Source: Sipunculus nudus (taxonomy: Eukaryota; Annelida; Sipuncula; Golfingiida; Sipunculidae). From it: a stretch of 64,000 nucleotides of DNA. How positions within the stretch are numbered: position 1 is the stretch's first letter; each line of letters starts with the position of its first letter. Both the position numbers and the translations under genes were made by a program. The stretch lies in the NCBI GenBank assembly GCA_026874595.1, contig CM049320.1, positions 52,911,070 through 52,975,069 on the forward strand, written 5' to 3'. Shown in pieces: positions 47,784 to 60,051 of this stretch. The notes below the pieces were generated by a model. That model was not told the DNA's origin. It saw nothing but the letters and a program-made list of their open reading frames with translations, and made no database searches.

Positions 47784-48419
47784 TTATTTCAAAACTACAG
47801 TAGGAGAAATGAGCTCCTTTGTATGCTCGACTTCCCTCACAAGGATTCGACTACAAGTGACAGTCTCTGCATTAGATTGTATACGTATTGGGCCATTCAC
47901 AGTCCAACCATGACGTAATTTTGCAGCAAATGGCCCATCGCCTTGTGTAGGTATTACCTGTATTGGTTCAAGGGCAGCTGGACAATTGTCACCCACGAAT
48001 AGGCCTATGTCCATATTTGGTATATATGTTGGGATCTTTGGAACCACGTCGTTCAGGTGTGGCCACTTACCAAGGACTTCGGGGCGCGGAATGTTCTGAT
48101 GGTCAACAGGTATATCTGTTCTCTGATAGGTCTTCGGTAGTTGTATTGGGTTCCCACCTGACCAATCAGAGACAAATAGATCATTGATTGCACTCGTCTT
48201 AACGCAAGAATGCCCGTGCATTATCCGTAATTGTAGTGTGACTTCATTACCACTGGCACCTAGTTTCGACTTTAGTTCTTCTGTAAAGAAACACCCACTA
48301 CTTCCGTTATCACATAAGTTGATACATCCCGTAGTATTGTAGTATTCTGGAGTCAGCATCCGTAGCATTACAAGTGCTCTGTAACACGTTAGAACTTGTA
48401 ATGTTATTATTATCTTCAA
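47784..48419 (-). pseudogene. pol: BEL/Pao aspartic protease and linker
   Basis: An open frame of 211 residues. Near residues 34-45 it reads NLCDNGSSGCFF: D-x-G-S with a hydrophobic flank corresponds to the active site of the retroviral-type aspartic protease, with Asn in the middle where Thr or Ser is usual. Further on, PNMDIGLFVGDNCP (about residues 136-149) and KLRHGWTVNGP (about residues 168-178) match the conserved linker before BEL/Pao reverse transcriptase. The frame stops before reaching reverse transcriptase, with a frameshift at the A-run near 47705-47712. Confidence 0.85.
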
Positions 48420-48507
48420 TAGCTTGAACTGTGTTTTTGCTACAGTTTTGTAGCTATGAAAGCTTCATCATGTTGGATGTCTCTTTCCACACTATTTACA
48501 TGTGTGT

Positions 48508-49372
48508 TTACGTGAACACTCGTTGGATATATGATTTAGCCCATAGCACCCAAAACAAGCACGCTTGGCTTTCAAGAAATTTCGCCTCTCTATGAGATCC
48601 TTTTTTCAAGAATTCATCACACTCATCAAGATCATGTTCTTTCTGGCATAAGATACAGGGCACTTTATGTTTCTTGACATCTTTATGCCTTACCGTAGTT
48701 TGATCTTGTTTCATACTACCACTGGTGTTCACATACGTAGCAAAACTTGAGCTTAGCTATTTCAATATCTAAATTCAGCTGTCTAGTTTTCGCTTCCAGC
48801 GCATGGCGTTCTGCCAGAGTATCACGCTCTACCATTAAGGCTGCTAACTTTGCCTTCTCTCTAGCACGAGCAGACGCAGCTGAAGACCTAGAACCAGTAG
48901 TGGACCTATGTGACTGATTGGACACAACCGCAGAACCCTCTATTTGTTCAGACATTTCATGATCAGCTTGGCTTATCCACTTTCTCGCAGAGTCCTGAAA
49001 TTGTAAAACCTGAAGCTTCTTTTTCATCGAAACGCCTACTTTCAGAGTCTTGTACGTCTACAGAGGTTAACACATCGAAATGGGCTATGTAACACTGTTG
49101 ATTACTAAGAAACATTTCATTCAAGCTATCAATGCCCGATTTCACTAGATGCAAATTATTTACATCGGACATAAGTTTTTAGAGTTCATTTCGCTTTTCT
49201 GTGACTGCTGCTAAAGCAGCTATTTGTCTATTTTTTTAATATACGTTGCATTTCTGCCGGACCCTTACCTAGTTGTTGTTCGGGAAGAGTCACGATCTGT
49301 AGTAGATAGTCCAGATTGAATCATATCAGGAGAACTGCAAACGTTGTCATGAACACTGACTGTACCATCCAT
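48508..49372 (-). pseudogene. gag: BEL/Pao gag with zinc-knuckle region
   Basis: Gag forms the particle that packages element RNA. A start codon at 49370-49372 opens a frame beginning MDGTVSVHDN that stops after about 35 codons. The frame continues with shifts at 48963-49172 and 48716-49027. The latter is an alanine-, arginine- and glutamate-rich segment (SSAASARAREKAKLAALMVE), likely a coiled coil, typical of the N-terminal part of BEL gag. At 48508-48732, CILCQKEHDLDEC and a later Cys form the zinc-binding Cys/His region. At least three frameshifts separate these parts. Confidence 0.8.
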
Positions 49373-50490
49373 GATAGAATATATCACAATCACAAATCAC
49401 CAGAAGACTTATCTTGTATGCACAGACGTTGAGGTCTCTGTATTATGCAACGAGAAGTGAGACACGTTTCACATTAAATTCAAACCGCCAGTCAATTGTC
49501 CACAACGTTGCGTTCACTTAAATGCATATCATATCATTATAGGCATGCAGTATAGCAGACGGTTTTACTATTTGTTTACATGTTCATTGTTATAACTGTA
49601 GTCCGTTTGGATTCTTGCACATATAGATACTGTATGAGTCACATGGACGAACTACTTGGCTACAGTCTCATTACATCGGTCACTTTATCACTGAGCCAAG
49701 AGTTTCCAAACTATTGTTGGTGCAGTTGCGTTAGGACGTTTCAACACACAAACTGGTATACTCCTTTTGCCCCACAATAACACAGACACCAAGACTATAT
49801 TCCATAAGTTCCATCGTTCTTTTGTAATATGGACTAACACGTTGAATAGACGTGGAATCGTTGTACAATAGCACACATATGTTCCTTATAATGGCTGGCA
49901 AACTATGGTGTCTCGTTGATAACAAATTCCAGTTGGAACGTAAGACGTTGAATAGAACAGGGAGCAAGGAACACGTTTGGAAACTAGTGGACAAAAAATG
50001 AAGTAAGAAATATCTAAGGTGGAGGAAATACAGATGAAATACAATGTACTAGTGCATACATAAACCATTACATCCTCAACTAAGTGCAAGATAATCCATT
50101 CATCATGACTGTTACAAATAGTTGTATAGAGTCAAATACTGTTCCTTTACTCAGACAGTTAACCAGTACACAGAGAATGTAATGAAACCTGCATATATTA
50201 AGACTTTTGACATACATTCTGTGAAAAAGATATTGCTATATTGTGGTAATATATGCTACAAACCTTTACTGTGGATTTTTACAGTTCATTAATAGGCTAC
50301 AATAATGTCCAAATGACCTACCTCTGTGTGGGCTCTACCTAAGGGTACACAAGGTATAAAGGAGCTCTGGTCAAACAGCCAGGCTGCTTTGGTCTTACAA
50401 CAGGAAGTGACATAACTGTCACTTGATTATAGTCTCTGTACACAGTGACCTCTGGTCATTACCCTGTGTGATATGAACCATGGCATAAAA
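49373..50490. other. Upstream flank of BEL/Pao, possible 5' LTR
   Basis: The 5' LTR of the BEL/Pao element should lie here on the minus strand, but with no second LTR in the window its borders cannot be seen. Short frames of 60-90 residues show no motif. Confidence 0.35.
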
Positions 50491-50493
50491 AAC

Positions 50494-50556
50494 ACAGGTA
50501 GCTCAACAGGGAGCACGCCACACCTGAAACCCAAAGGTCCCTGGTTCAAACCCAAA
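50494..50556 (+). mobile_element. tRNA-like sequence (SINE head or tRNA pseudogene)
   Basis: taGCTCAacagGGAGc resembles a D-arm / A-box (50499-50514), and ctggttcaaacccaaat is a T-arm / B-box (50541-50557). The spacing is right for a tRNA, but the acceptor stem does not close and the anticodon stem is poor. No SINE body is recognisable downstream. Confidence 0.5.
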
Positions 50557-51956
50557 TGACATATATTCTTTTGTTTCTAATTGTCTTATTGTAAACAATA
50601 AATATGTATGTTCTTGTTACAAAGTAATTATGTGCATTTACATCGCCATTCCACTAGACATATGTATAAATCTTAGGGCACTTCACAGAGAATTATATTT
50701 CATGTTCAAATGAAAATCCGTGGTTTTGATTTATGTTCAGATAATAATAGATACTTATTACTACGCCTGACCTATTTGTATTTTATATCAGTATATATGT
50801 TGACAAGCATGTGAGCTTCCCCTCAAGAAAACTACGGCGAATACTTGGCACTTGGATGCCAACCATCGCTAACACATTATCCCGGCGACTATACGTTAAC
50901 CTTTTTCAACTATGATAACCACAGGTAAATGGTGAACCTAACGTTTCCACCGAAGATTTCTTCAAATGAAATAGAACTGCATTAGATCATTATGGTAATG
51001 CAAACCGTATACCCGATTTCCTTTAAATCAGAATAGCTGAGATTTGGTGAGAGAGTTAACAGACCTTGCTATATTAAAAAAAATCCTTGGTTTTTCTAAT
51101 TGTTTACTCGCCGAAATATCTTCAATGCGAAAGCTTTATAACTATCTTAGCATTAAGCTGCATCGCGTGTCTATCTTTTCTAATGAGATCTGTTCAACAT
51201 TTAACCTGTACCTGCTTCACCATCATAGGAGCAGTAAAAGGAATTCCCTGTAAATCCGGGACAATATTCCACATGTTAATCAAACAAATGCAGTGTTCAT
51301 CCTTGCCCTCTTTTCTTTTCAAATGTATATTCAATTTTTAAATTAGCACGCATTAGAATGGATGTGGGAATAGTAATCAAAAACAGTCCTTGGTGTCCAT
51401 TTCAAAGAGTGTTTATGTATATGAAACATATTATAGCAAAAACATTCAAACGATATTGACTCTTTCTGAAATAAATGAAATGATACCTTTCCAGAAGGTA
51501 ATATTTCTGAGATAAACGATATGCAAGTGAAACTGTCTCACTTTATGCACCAATTTGAAACCCACGGTTCTATAAGTTAGATAGAATATAACATTTAAAC
51601 ACATAGTAATATTTATGAGGCAAATGAGATATGTTGTTATTGTTTCCTGGTAGTTTACGTAACATTTTTATTAAACTTAAAGTAAGCATATTCTATTAAT
51701 GCCATACCACACAGCTATCTTAAAAAAAAAAAACTAAAAGGCAGTTAAGTACACCTCATCCTCTAACGACATATCCATATTTCGTCTAATTAAATGCTGG
51801 AAAAAAATGACCAGTGCAAATATGTTAAACGTTCCAAGGTCCTTGGCCCACGTTAAGTTATTTTGTGTTTATAAGTTGTCTTAATACAAGGTAATAATTG
51901 TAAAATAAAGAATATCAATAAATTAACTGACATATAGTGGATTGAATATATATAAT

Positions 51957-52002
<46 letters not shown>

Positions 52003-52929
52003 TTTACCCCTCAAGCGACCAAGCTATATTAGTGACTGAAATGGCCTAGTGGGGAATTGTGTACGAATTGTGTACGAATACAATTTCATATTTAGATTAT
52101 CATTCCTTTTTTCTCCTGAAAACATAATTTTCTTGACATTCGTAGCAGTTATAAAAGCAGTCATGTATTCTGATTATTATTTTTGTAACCCCCAAAAAAT
52201 ATGTATTGTCGAAGGACCGGCTATTACGGCTATTTACATATTATAAGAAATGTAACATGTATGAGAAAAAAAATGTTTATGAATTTAAGCTGTCTTAAAG
52301 TCATCGAGAACCAAGAAGGACACGGCACAAATTGTATCTGGAAGCGATTAAATATTCTAATGCAATATCCAGATGGTCCTGAACAAATCTCTTAGAAAAG
52401 TTAAAATTAGCTCATGATGAGCTATATTCTGCAAGCAACTTTAAAAACTTGAATTGAGCACCCAGGAGGTCAGGTGGACACAATATGTTTGCACCAGGCC
52501 TAAAAACTGCCAACATAGCATCTTTGGAGGTTCTTTGCAAATCGCCTTGAAAACCATGAAAATCATTATTTTGAGCATTCAGACAGTCAGAGAGGGTCCA
52601 AATCGTATGCATTAGCCTTGGCATCTTCTAAAGTAATGTGAACGAAAGGTTTGGGCAGATCTCCTTATATACATGAAATTAGGTGATGACCAGGATACTG
52701 GCCTGAAACATGATGTACACCACTTAGACAGGCACACAGGGCGCAAAAAAAGGTAACTAGAACCTAAAACCTTCTTTTGTATCCTTTGAATTCAGAAAGG
52801 TCACTCTGACATATATTCTATGAGCTATAGGAAAAACATGATCGAGTACTGTAAAAATTATATAGGCCCAAATCATAATATATTGGATCTAGAACCTTCT
52901 AACTACAATTAATTATAGTCCGTGGAATT
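50557..52929. other. Non-coding stretch with a microsatellite
   Basis: AT-rich with no gene. An (AT)n run lies at 51951-51999. A minus-strand frame of 70 residues at 52412-52624 looks mildly protein-like but has no motif and no homologue I recognise. Confidence 0.45.
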
Positions 52930-53660
52930 AGCTCTGGCGGCCTGAATTGGTTCATGATAAAATCTTTAGGAGCATTACTTGGCCAGTTAAAGTAGGGGCA
53001 AAGGTTTTGTTTCAACAGGTTTTTGTTACTGACCATTCGAACTTTATTCAGAGCAAGGCCGAAATAAAAATGAAATTTAAATTAGGGGCTCTTTTAGCCG
53101 GGGTCACTAAAAAGCACACCACGTCCTATCGCCCTGTCGGTAATGGCGTTTGTGAACGCTTTAATAGGACTATCTCAGTTATTCTGAGATGCAGACTGAA
53201 AAGAGTAAGGTACCCTGACATATGCTAATAACTGGACGAAACCTTGAAGTGACCGGATTTAGTCCATTTTATTTATGTCTGAACGGCAAACACAGACTAC
53301 TCGTTGACGTCATCCTGGTATTATCGGACACACATGATAATCTTCCTAAAAATAGTAAATTCGTCCAAAAGCTTAAGGCAATGAGTCAGGGCTAATGGGA
53401 AATGTCAGAAATCACTTTATAATAACTAAGCCAATGCTTCAACCTTCAGCAAGGGGGCGGAGTCCCGGGTAAGAATGTTAGACTGAGGGGAAGACATAAG
53501 TTGACAGAAGTATTAGAAGAACCTGTGTATAAAATATGACCGACACGTCCCTGTTTATAAGGTTCCCCAAAAAGGGAATATAGGTCCTACACGTACATTT
53601 TATCGTTATCTGCCACAACCCATAAATTATCTACCTCTGGAACCAGAGACTGGTAGTAGT
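52930..53660 (+). pseudogene. pol: Gypsy integrase fragment (plus strand)
   Basis: A frame at 52947-53228 reads HTTSYRPVGNGVCERFNRT, the end of a Gypsy integrase core with the catalytic Glu. After a stop at about 53226 the next frame reads TGFSPFYLCLNGKHRLLVD, the conserved region after the core. From about 53480 come VRLRGRHKLTEVLEEPVYKI and then, after a frameshift, VPVYKV and RTFYRYLPQP, which correspond to the C-terminal domain and terminal R-x-LHRN-LLLP motif. It starts abruptly inside the core and lacks all upstream pol. It differs in sequence from the minus-strand Gypsy at 4756-9900, so it is a separate family. Confidence 0.8.
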
Positions 53661-54637
53661 AATGTGAGAGTATAAAGAAAGAACAATCACGATGTCAGAG
53701 AGGCGAATATTCAGAGAGTGATGTCACTCCTCAGAAAAGGAGGAGCAGTTCATTCTTAGGCAGGATAGCCAAAGTTTATCATCGGTCCAGGATAGGTAAC
53801 AGTACATATTATATAATGATAGCCCATGAAGGGCAAACTCGTTGGCCCTGTATAGTGTTCTCTTTAAATGATGGAGTATCTGATAAATCACTATACATGT
53901 CATCAACAACTCCAACAATAACATCATCAAAAGTGTTACGTCGTTCTACCGAAGTCAAAAGGCAATGGTGATTAAGGTCGAACGATTATATCTACGAATA
54001 TATTAAATGCGGAGTAAATTAAAGTCCTCGGATATATTATAGTAGGTCGTTGTTGTCCCAGCACTTATTGGCCATGGGCGAGTTCTTGTCTGTGTATCCA
54101 CTGATAAACTTGGGTGTTTCTTTGTTTGTATACATTGATGAACTGCATGTGTAGGTTCAGATGGATCATATTATAACCTTGCATTACGGGACCATCTGTA
54201 CAGGTGAAAGCATTGTTATTGTATTGGTAACACGACAGGGTCCATTATCTTACTTTTGTTTCATTCACGAATATTCAGCTTACGGCCAGTTTCACGCGTT
54301 TTTGTTTTCAATTGTCCTGCGTTGTCTTTCCAGTAAATGTAATATAAAACAAGTAAAAACAAGTTTTAAAAATCTTTGACGTCAGCCCCGGGGCCGGGGT
54401 GCCGTATGGAAGGACTGTTAACTTCAGTTCAGCTCCAAATGAAACCTTGTTAGGTAGTCTCACCCGCCACTTTTTTTTCAGGTCGGCCAACATTTTGTTG
54501 TCTCAGTACGTAGTCAGAAAGAATGTACCTTTTTCAAGTAGTTTACGTAATACTTTTTTATGGTAAAAGTAAAAATATTTCAGGAAATTTTTAACAAAGG
54601 AATATACGAGGCATGAATATACGGGAATGACAGTCTG
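53661..54637. other. Non-coding spacer, possible 3' end of the Gypsy fragment
   Basis: No gene. The 3' LTR of the integrase fragment would be expected here, but no TG...CA borders or second copy can be seen. Confidence 0.4.
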
Positions 54638-56375
54638 TCAAACAGCGAACACACAGGAACTCTCATACTGTTCTGTCGGACTAGTTTCTGGCTTTCCTCC
54701 ACTGGTTTTCTTTTCAGCTTTGGATTGCTGAGCTAAGGTCTGTCCGAGCTTGGTGAGCCGTTTCTGTACTGTCTGCTCCCAGGTTGTTCGTTCTGAGACT
54801 GTGGCTTCACAGTTGTTAAGCTCGATGCCCATGGCCTTCAGGTCTCTCTTGCAGACATCTTTGTAGCGGAGTTTGGGTCTACCTGTGGGGCGTGCTTCCT
54901 GGACCAGTTCAAGGCAAAGGAGACCCTTAGAGATGCGACCGTCCATTCTCACGACATGTCCGGGCCATTGCAGGCGTCTTTGTTTGAGTATGGCGTAAAT
55001 GCTGGGGATTTCTTCTTGACAGAAGTGTTTGGCACTTTGTCCTGCCAGCTGATGGAAGGCATTCAGCGTGTGCTTCTGTTGGGCGCGTATTGGCCAGGCC
55101 TCACTGTCATACAGCCAAGTGCTCACAACACAGGCTCTGTGGACCTGGATCTTGGTGTGTTCTGTAAGCTAATAGTTGTTCCAAGGGAGATGGAATCAGA
55201 GATATTTAAGCCCAGGAGCCCAGGTAGACCAAGTCGAAGACGACTTTGAGCTAGTAATATGATATTCCGATGTCCGGTGGAGTGTCCACATCCTGCCCTG
55301 TCACTTGCATTATCTTCAAGCAGTTGGTAAGTTCAAAGGCTTGACAGACTGCACTGAATCTGACATGAACTTCTGCAGGTTTTCGGCAAAGTGGCTTTGC
55401 TCTTTACCTTGAAAGGTTTATGAGTTTCTCGTCTGACCTCGGTAGCGGACACAAAAGCATGCTTCAGCAGAACAGCGAGAAGGTGCCGAACAGGGTCGGT
55501 GAAAGGACGAAGCCATGTTTTAACCCACATCGGATAACAAAGGCTTCTGATGTTCCCATGTCATAAACCATGGTACCTTTCATGTCGTCATAGAAGGGGT
55601 TTATGATGCTGATGAGCTTGGGTGGATATCCGATCCTAGGGAGGTTCTCGAAGAGGCCGTCCCCACTCACCAAATGGAACTCCTTCGTCTGGTCTATGTA
55701 GGCCATGAATAGTTGTTCTCCTTGTTCCCTGTATTTGTCCTGCAGTTGCCTGACGAAAAACACCATGTAGACAGCAGACCTTTTCGCGAGGAAGCTGTCC
55801 TGCGATTCTAGGTAGACTGTTTCTGTTAAAGTTTGAGGCCTCTCCTGTGCGACCCGGGCGAACAGCTTCCCAGTGATGCTGAGGGGGGAAATGCCCCGAT
55901 AGTTGTTGCAATCGCTCCTGTCATATTTTTTTTCTTAAACAGTGTGACTATGTTGACATTCCTCATGTGTGGTACTTCACATTCCTTCCAACAGAGACAG
56001 AGGATATCGTGCAGCTCTTGGATTGCAGCCTCGGTACAACACTTTTGGACCTCGGCGGGGAATGCTTCCGTCCATGGGGCCTTACCGGGACTAAGTGACC
56101 TTCATTGCTTCGTTGAGCTCTTTCATGATTGGTCCGCTGTCATGCTCCTCCGGGATGGGCATGCACATTACGGCATTCAGAGACTTGATTCACCCCTGCA
56201 TACAGCGCGGAGTAGTGCTCTTCCAATCGCTTTATTAGTGTATTTGTCCTGGATTATCTCATATGTGGCAGGGTTCATTGGTGTTATTTTTCTTTTATGC
56301 TGGGCCCAATGCCTGTTTGAATCCATCATACATTCCCTTGATGTTGCCTGTGTCAGTTGCAATAAGTAGGTTCAA
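54638..56375 (-). pseudogene. LINE (non-LTR retrotransposon) reverse transcriptase, 5'-truncated and internally deleted
   Basis: Read right to left: a linker before reverse transcriptase (56177-56375), fingers remnants near 55900-56100 (a GKAP-like start, ELHDILCLCW, NIVTLFKK), RLQ and VFFVRQLQDKYREQ with AYIDQTKEF (55636-55766), KLISIINPF and GLKHGF-LSPTLFG (55470-55600), and a C-terminal domain at 54638-55126 with QRRLQWPGHVVRMD, RPTGRPKLRYKDVCKRDLKA. These are hallmarks of LINE ORF2 proteins widespread in invertebrates. The clade is not assignable by eye. The endonuclease domain is absent and the catalytic FADD box, expected near 55370-55400, is missing: an SHFAENLQKF join shows a deletion there. 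Confidence 0.88.
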
Positions 56376-56936
56376 CCAGTCAACAATGAGGCATACACCT
56401 ATATTAATTGTCTTTACGTCAAAGAAACATAATTCCTGAATATTAGGTAAGGTTACAGCATCTTCACAACCAAGGCATATAATTCATTTACTTGTTTGTC
56501 CATTACTGCCAGGGACATTTTTCAAAGTATACAGTGGCAGTCCGTCAAACTATAGCTATGTAGTGAGGCTCGGTCTCTCTGTAAACCGACAAATTGAAAC
56601 GCTCACTCCTCTCAATAACGTTTAGAATCCCCTCAAATGTGTACGTTGTACTGCTGATATTCTGAAAAAAAGGAAATTAAATAATACAAATAAGGTCTCT
56701 CTCTCTCTCCTTCACTCTCTCTGTCTAATCGATTGATCTATCGCTTCTGTTGCCCACAGTATCATGATTTTGAAATAATGAAAAGCTTAAATGCTACAAC
56801 AACATTAATGCTATGATAATTCAAACCTATAGATTGATATTCCTTTTCCAAAATGTTACTTTATTATCATGTGTCATATTTAATGCACCTGTAAGGTAAT
56901 CACACTTCACCTGAATTTTCAACAGTTTTTTTTAAG
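56376..56936. other. Spacer before the right duplication copy
   Basis: No gene. A (CT)n run lies at 56694-56722. Whether the end of this stretch already belongs to the duplication cannot be told because the left copy is cut by the window edge. Confidence 0.5.
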
Positions 56937-57906
56937 CATAGCTTCATCATTCTGGCACTCTTCTTCCAAATCCTCGGTCAGACGTCGAATAACATTCCCG
57001 ACTGTGCTGCTAAGGTCCTCCGTCAACGAGCTCAGTGTCTGATTTTCGAGTTCACAAACTGAAGGTTATACTTGCCGAGTGCTGGATATTCCATACCCAT
57101 GAAATACCCCCTCTCTGTGTCCTGGTTATTGCCTATGTTGACCGAGTCTCTTTACGGGTTTCCGTTTTAATTTTTGCTGTACGAAGCAATTCCTGTAAGA
57201 AAACGAAGTATCTTTCTTTCTTAAAAAAATCCGAGTTGGTTCTTCTTTAAACTTTTACAATCATATTTATTCTCCGTTATTCTTAATTTAATCGATACGA
57301 AACGTTTGTTTGACCCTTAACCACTCCCCATTTGCACAATTAGACTTTTTCTCATTCCTTCAAACTGCTTTATAAACTAACTAACCAACTTGGGAAAATG
57401 AAGTAAAAATCAGTGATCCATTATGCAAATACAAATATATAATAACAGAAAGGCAGGATCGATGCAACAAATTGATCCAGACTGATTAATCTATATGTTA
57501 TAAACATTATCATCGGGTAATTTTATAAAAGAGATATATTAAATAAGATCAAGGATTAAGAAATCTAGGAACAGTAAAAAAATTCATACATAACTGACAC
57601 GGTAATTTAGGTAGATCCTGTAAATACATTTTAGATCAAGAAAACTACATTTGAACATGTTCATAATATTGCTATGATGAATTGCTTGATCTGTGTTTTA
57701 TTTAAACGTCCATATAAAATTGTACTTAACAAAATACAAATGACAAAACAATTCACAATATTATCACGTCAATGCAAGAATATGAATAATGTTACTACCT
57801 CTGACGCCATGGTATAAGGCGAATAGCAAGCAAGTTTCTAGGAGAACCACAAACTCGCACCACCGAATTTCGGACCCCCCTGGAAGTAAACATATGTATA
57901 TATATA

Positions 57907-58198
57907 TGTGTGCATTGCATTTAGTTATCGGACGAAATAAAGGGGCCCACTCACAGGACCACTCAGAGTTAACCGTGATTTACTTTACATGGATTGTACA
58001 ACTAGCTATAAAACTTATACGAGGCACTCCCCATGATTCGGATGGTGGTGGTTGGCAGTCTGTGGCGGTGGATAACCCGGAGAAAACCATCGACCTTCTG
58101 CTGGGCAACTACAACCCACTCTCATAGCCGTCGCGGGGATCGAACCCGGGTTGCCAGTGGACAGAGCCGAGCGTTTTACCATTTGACTATCCAGGTCC
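57907..58198 (-). mobile_element. tRNA-derived SINE (duplicate of 1141-1432)
   Basis: Same element as at 1141-1432, sharing the B-box and central block. The A-box-like region differs by one base (ccatttgacta instead of ccattcgacta). It came with the large duplication rather than by a separate insertion. Confidence 0.8.
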
Positions 58199-59023
58199 GT
58201 GTTTTGAAGTCTGGTGCTAACAAGGCCCCGTTCATACAGCAACTGTGTTAATTAACACATTCATTGGTCGCGTAGACGAAATGGTGGCGGGACCCCCAGA
58301 TTCATTACAATACACTCAGTTGGAATATACAGTTTATTCTTAACCTGTAGATAATGGTAACACCACAGACCTGCTGCCTTGTTGCATGGTATGAGATGGT
58401 CTTGAGCTTCAGAGATGCCTGTTATTACCCTGTTATCTCGCTTAGCACCGTGTTGCGACGGCTAGAAAATGATTTCACAGTCAAAACATGTTTATTACAT
58501 TAAAGCCCACATGTATCAGAAGACGTCATTGCAGTATATTACTTCCATAACATGATCCCTCATTAAAATTTGTACAAATATGCATACATATACAACCAAA
58601 TGTATATATGACCGTATCCGCACTGGCAAATAATCCGGATCATGAATAGGTTTACTCTGTTGCACTTGGCCACTTATCCGCATCAGTTCGGTTTACGGTA
58701 GTCCACTTGAAATTCGGACTACAGTAGTCCGGTTTACCTTAGTCCGGTTTACAGTAAACGGTTTCTAATGGCAAACAAGCTTCTATTCCGAATGAGTCCA
58801 GTTTTAGCGTACGGCTTTGATCGCTACCTGTGATGTTGCCCAAGCATGTCTTGCGCCACTGAGCGCTCAGTTGCAGGCCTGACCGGATTACAGAAGCCGG
58901 TATGAGCTTTTCTGTTTGAATAATTTTAAAAAAATTATGGTAGTTTCAGAGTTGACATTTCGCAGTTACGTCAATTAGTAAATGTCTATTATCCTGTTAA
59001 ATACCGAGTAATGATACTAACGT

Positions 59024-59449
59024 CTACGAACCTATATATGTTTGCTCATAATAATACCTGTCGCGTTTGGACTGTACGGCTAGTAGTAAGTAAATACTAC
59101 ACCTGAACGTTTCACTTTTCTTCCATAATGTCGGTATACATTTAATCAACCTCCGCACAGGGTCAAGAGCATTGATTAGACCCTGCACACGTTTGTATAC
59201 TCGACTATGAACTTCTTCGGCTTTGACTGACATTGACCGTGCTTGCTGGAACAACCACTGTATACAACAATAACGAGCCACATGGATCTGGACGTCACCT
59301 GTCACCCCAGAATCACGTCGAGAATCGCTAAACACTTGTTTAAACCGAGTGGCAGGTGCGATTGCTTGTATACATTTACACCAAATCGCGCTGCAATGTA
59401 GTTTCCCGGGTTTTACAACATTTAGAAAAAAAATCAAACAGATAATCAT
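59024..59449 (-). CDS. Unrecognised open frame, 141 residues
   Basis: The longer version of the frame at 2260-2541. It starts MIICLIFFLN (a short hydrophobic N-terminus that could be chance) and continues with a basic region rich in Arg, Gln and Val, including VARYCCIQWLFQQAR and VYKRVQGLINALDPVRRL. The two copies agree closely over the shared 93 residues (one substitution seen, Val to Ala near the C-terminus), but in this generally conserved duplication that is no proof of selection. Near the 3' end a caggtatt could serve as a splice donor. It could be an exon of an unknown gene or a chance frame. Confidence 0.25.
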   Translation of the reverse strand: MIICLIFFLNVVKPGKLHCSAIWCKCIQAIAPATRFKQVFSDSRRDSGVTGDVQIHVARYCCIQWLFQQARSMSVKAEEVHSRVYKRVQGLINALDPVRRLIKCIPTLWKKSETFRCSIYLLLAVQSKRDRYYYEQTYIGS

Positions 59450-60051
59450 TCTTTATAACCGTTTCATTCGAAATGAAAGTTGTCAATGTATGTTCTATAT
59501 ATGTTCTATTGCTTGATTTATTTCCATTCTCAAACCTGCCAGGTGATATGGCTCGCGTTCGGCTGGCAATAGTGCTGAGCGCACAAATGTTTGCAAGAGA
59601 TCTAGCCTTGAACTTCGTAGACAGATCTCGTGTGTGGAGAATGCAAATTCCATGTGGATCTTTCAACCTCAGAATTATGAAAGCGCAAGCCTAATTTTTT
59701 TCGAGTCCGTGAATAGATGGCGCTTGATAATATAATAACAGGTTAAAAAAACCATAGAGAACAGAAGCAGCAAGCGCGAATCTTATCCGGGTCGCAGGCA
59801 TAGGCGCAAATTGACGGGGCGAAAGGGTACATCCCACTAATCTTTTTTCAACCAGGGCACATACCATATTGCCACTAGCAGGTTTGATTGATAAATTCAT
59901 GGTTTTGACCGACTGCCTAATCAAAGGGTACCCTGTGAACCTTTTTTTATATTTTCAAACTGAGACTTTTTGATAAATTTTGATAAAAAAATCTTATTAA
60001 TGAATGCTGGATGGCGTTAGCCCACAATCAACACTTACTTGACCTTGATAC

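Larger units (their letters stand above)
46450..49372 (-). mobile_element. Truncated BEL/Pao LTR retrotransposon
   Basis: Read right to left it holds gag (start at 49372), a zinc knuckle, aspartic protease, reverse transcriptase and the first part of RNase H, in the order typical of BEL/Pao. It stops at about 46450, so the RNase H body, integrase and 3' LTR are missing. A 5' LTR cannot be defined without its partner. Frames are broken at several places (see parts). Confidence 0.9.

Noticed and set aside
50494-50556. Possible functional tRNA
   Set aside because: D-arm and T-arm look fair, but the acceptor and anticodon stems do not pair well.
52412-52624. 70-residue minus-strand frame that looks mildly protein-like
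   Set aside because: No motif, no neighbouring exon signals and no second copy in the window to compare; an upstream protein-like phrase lies in a different frame and stops.
55833-56369. 178-residue plus-strand frame
   Set aside because: It lies opposite the LINE reverse transcriptase, whose minus-strand reading is recognisable across the same bases.
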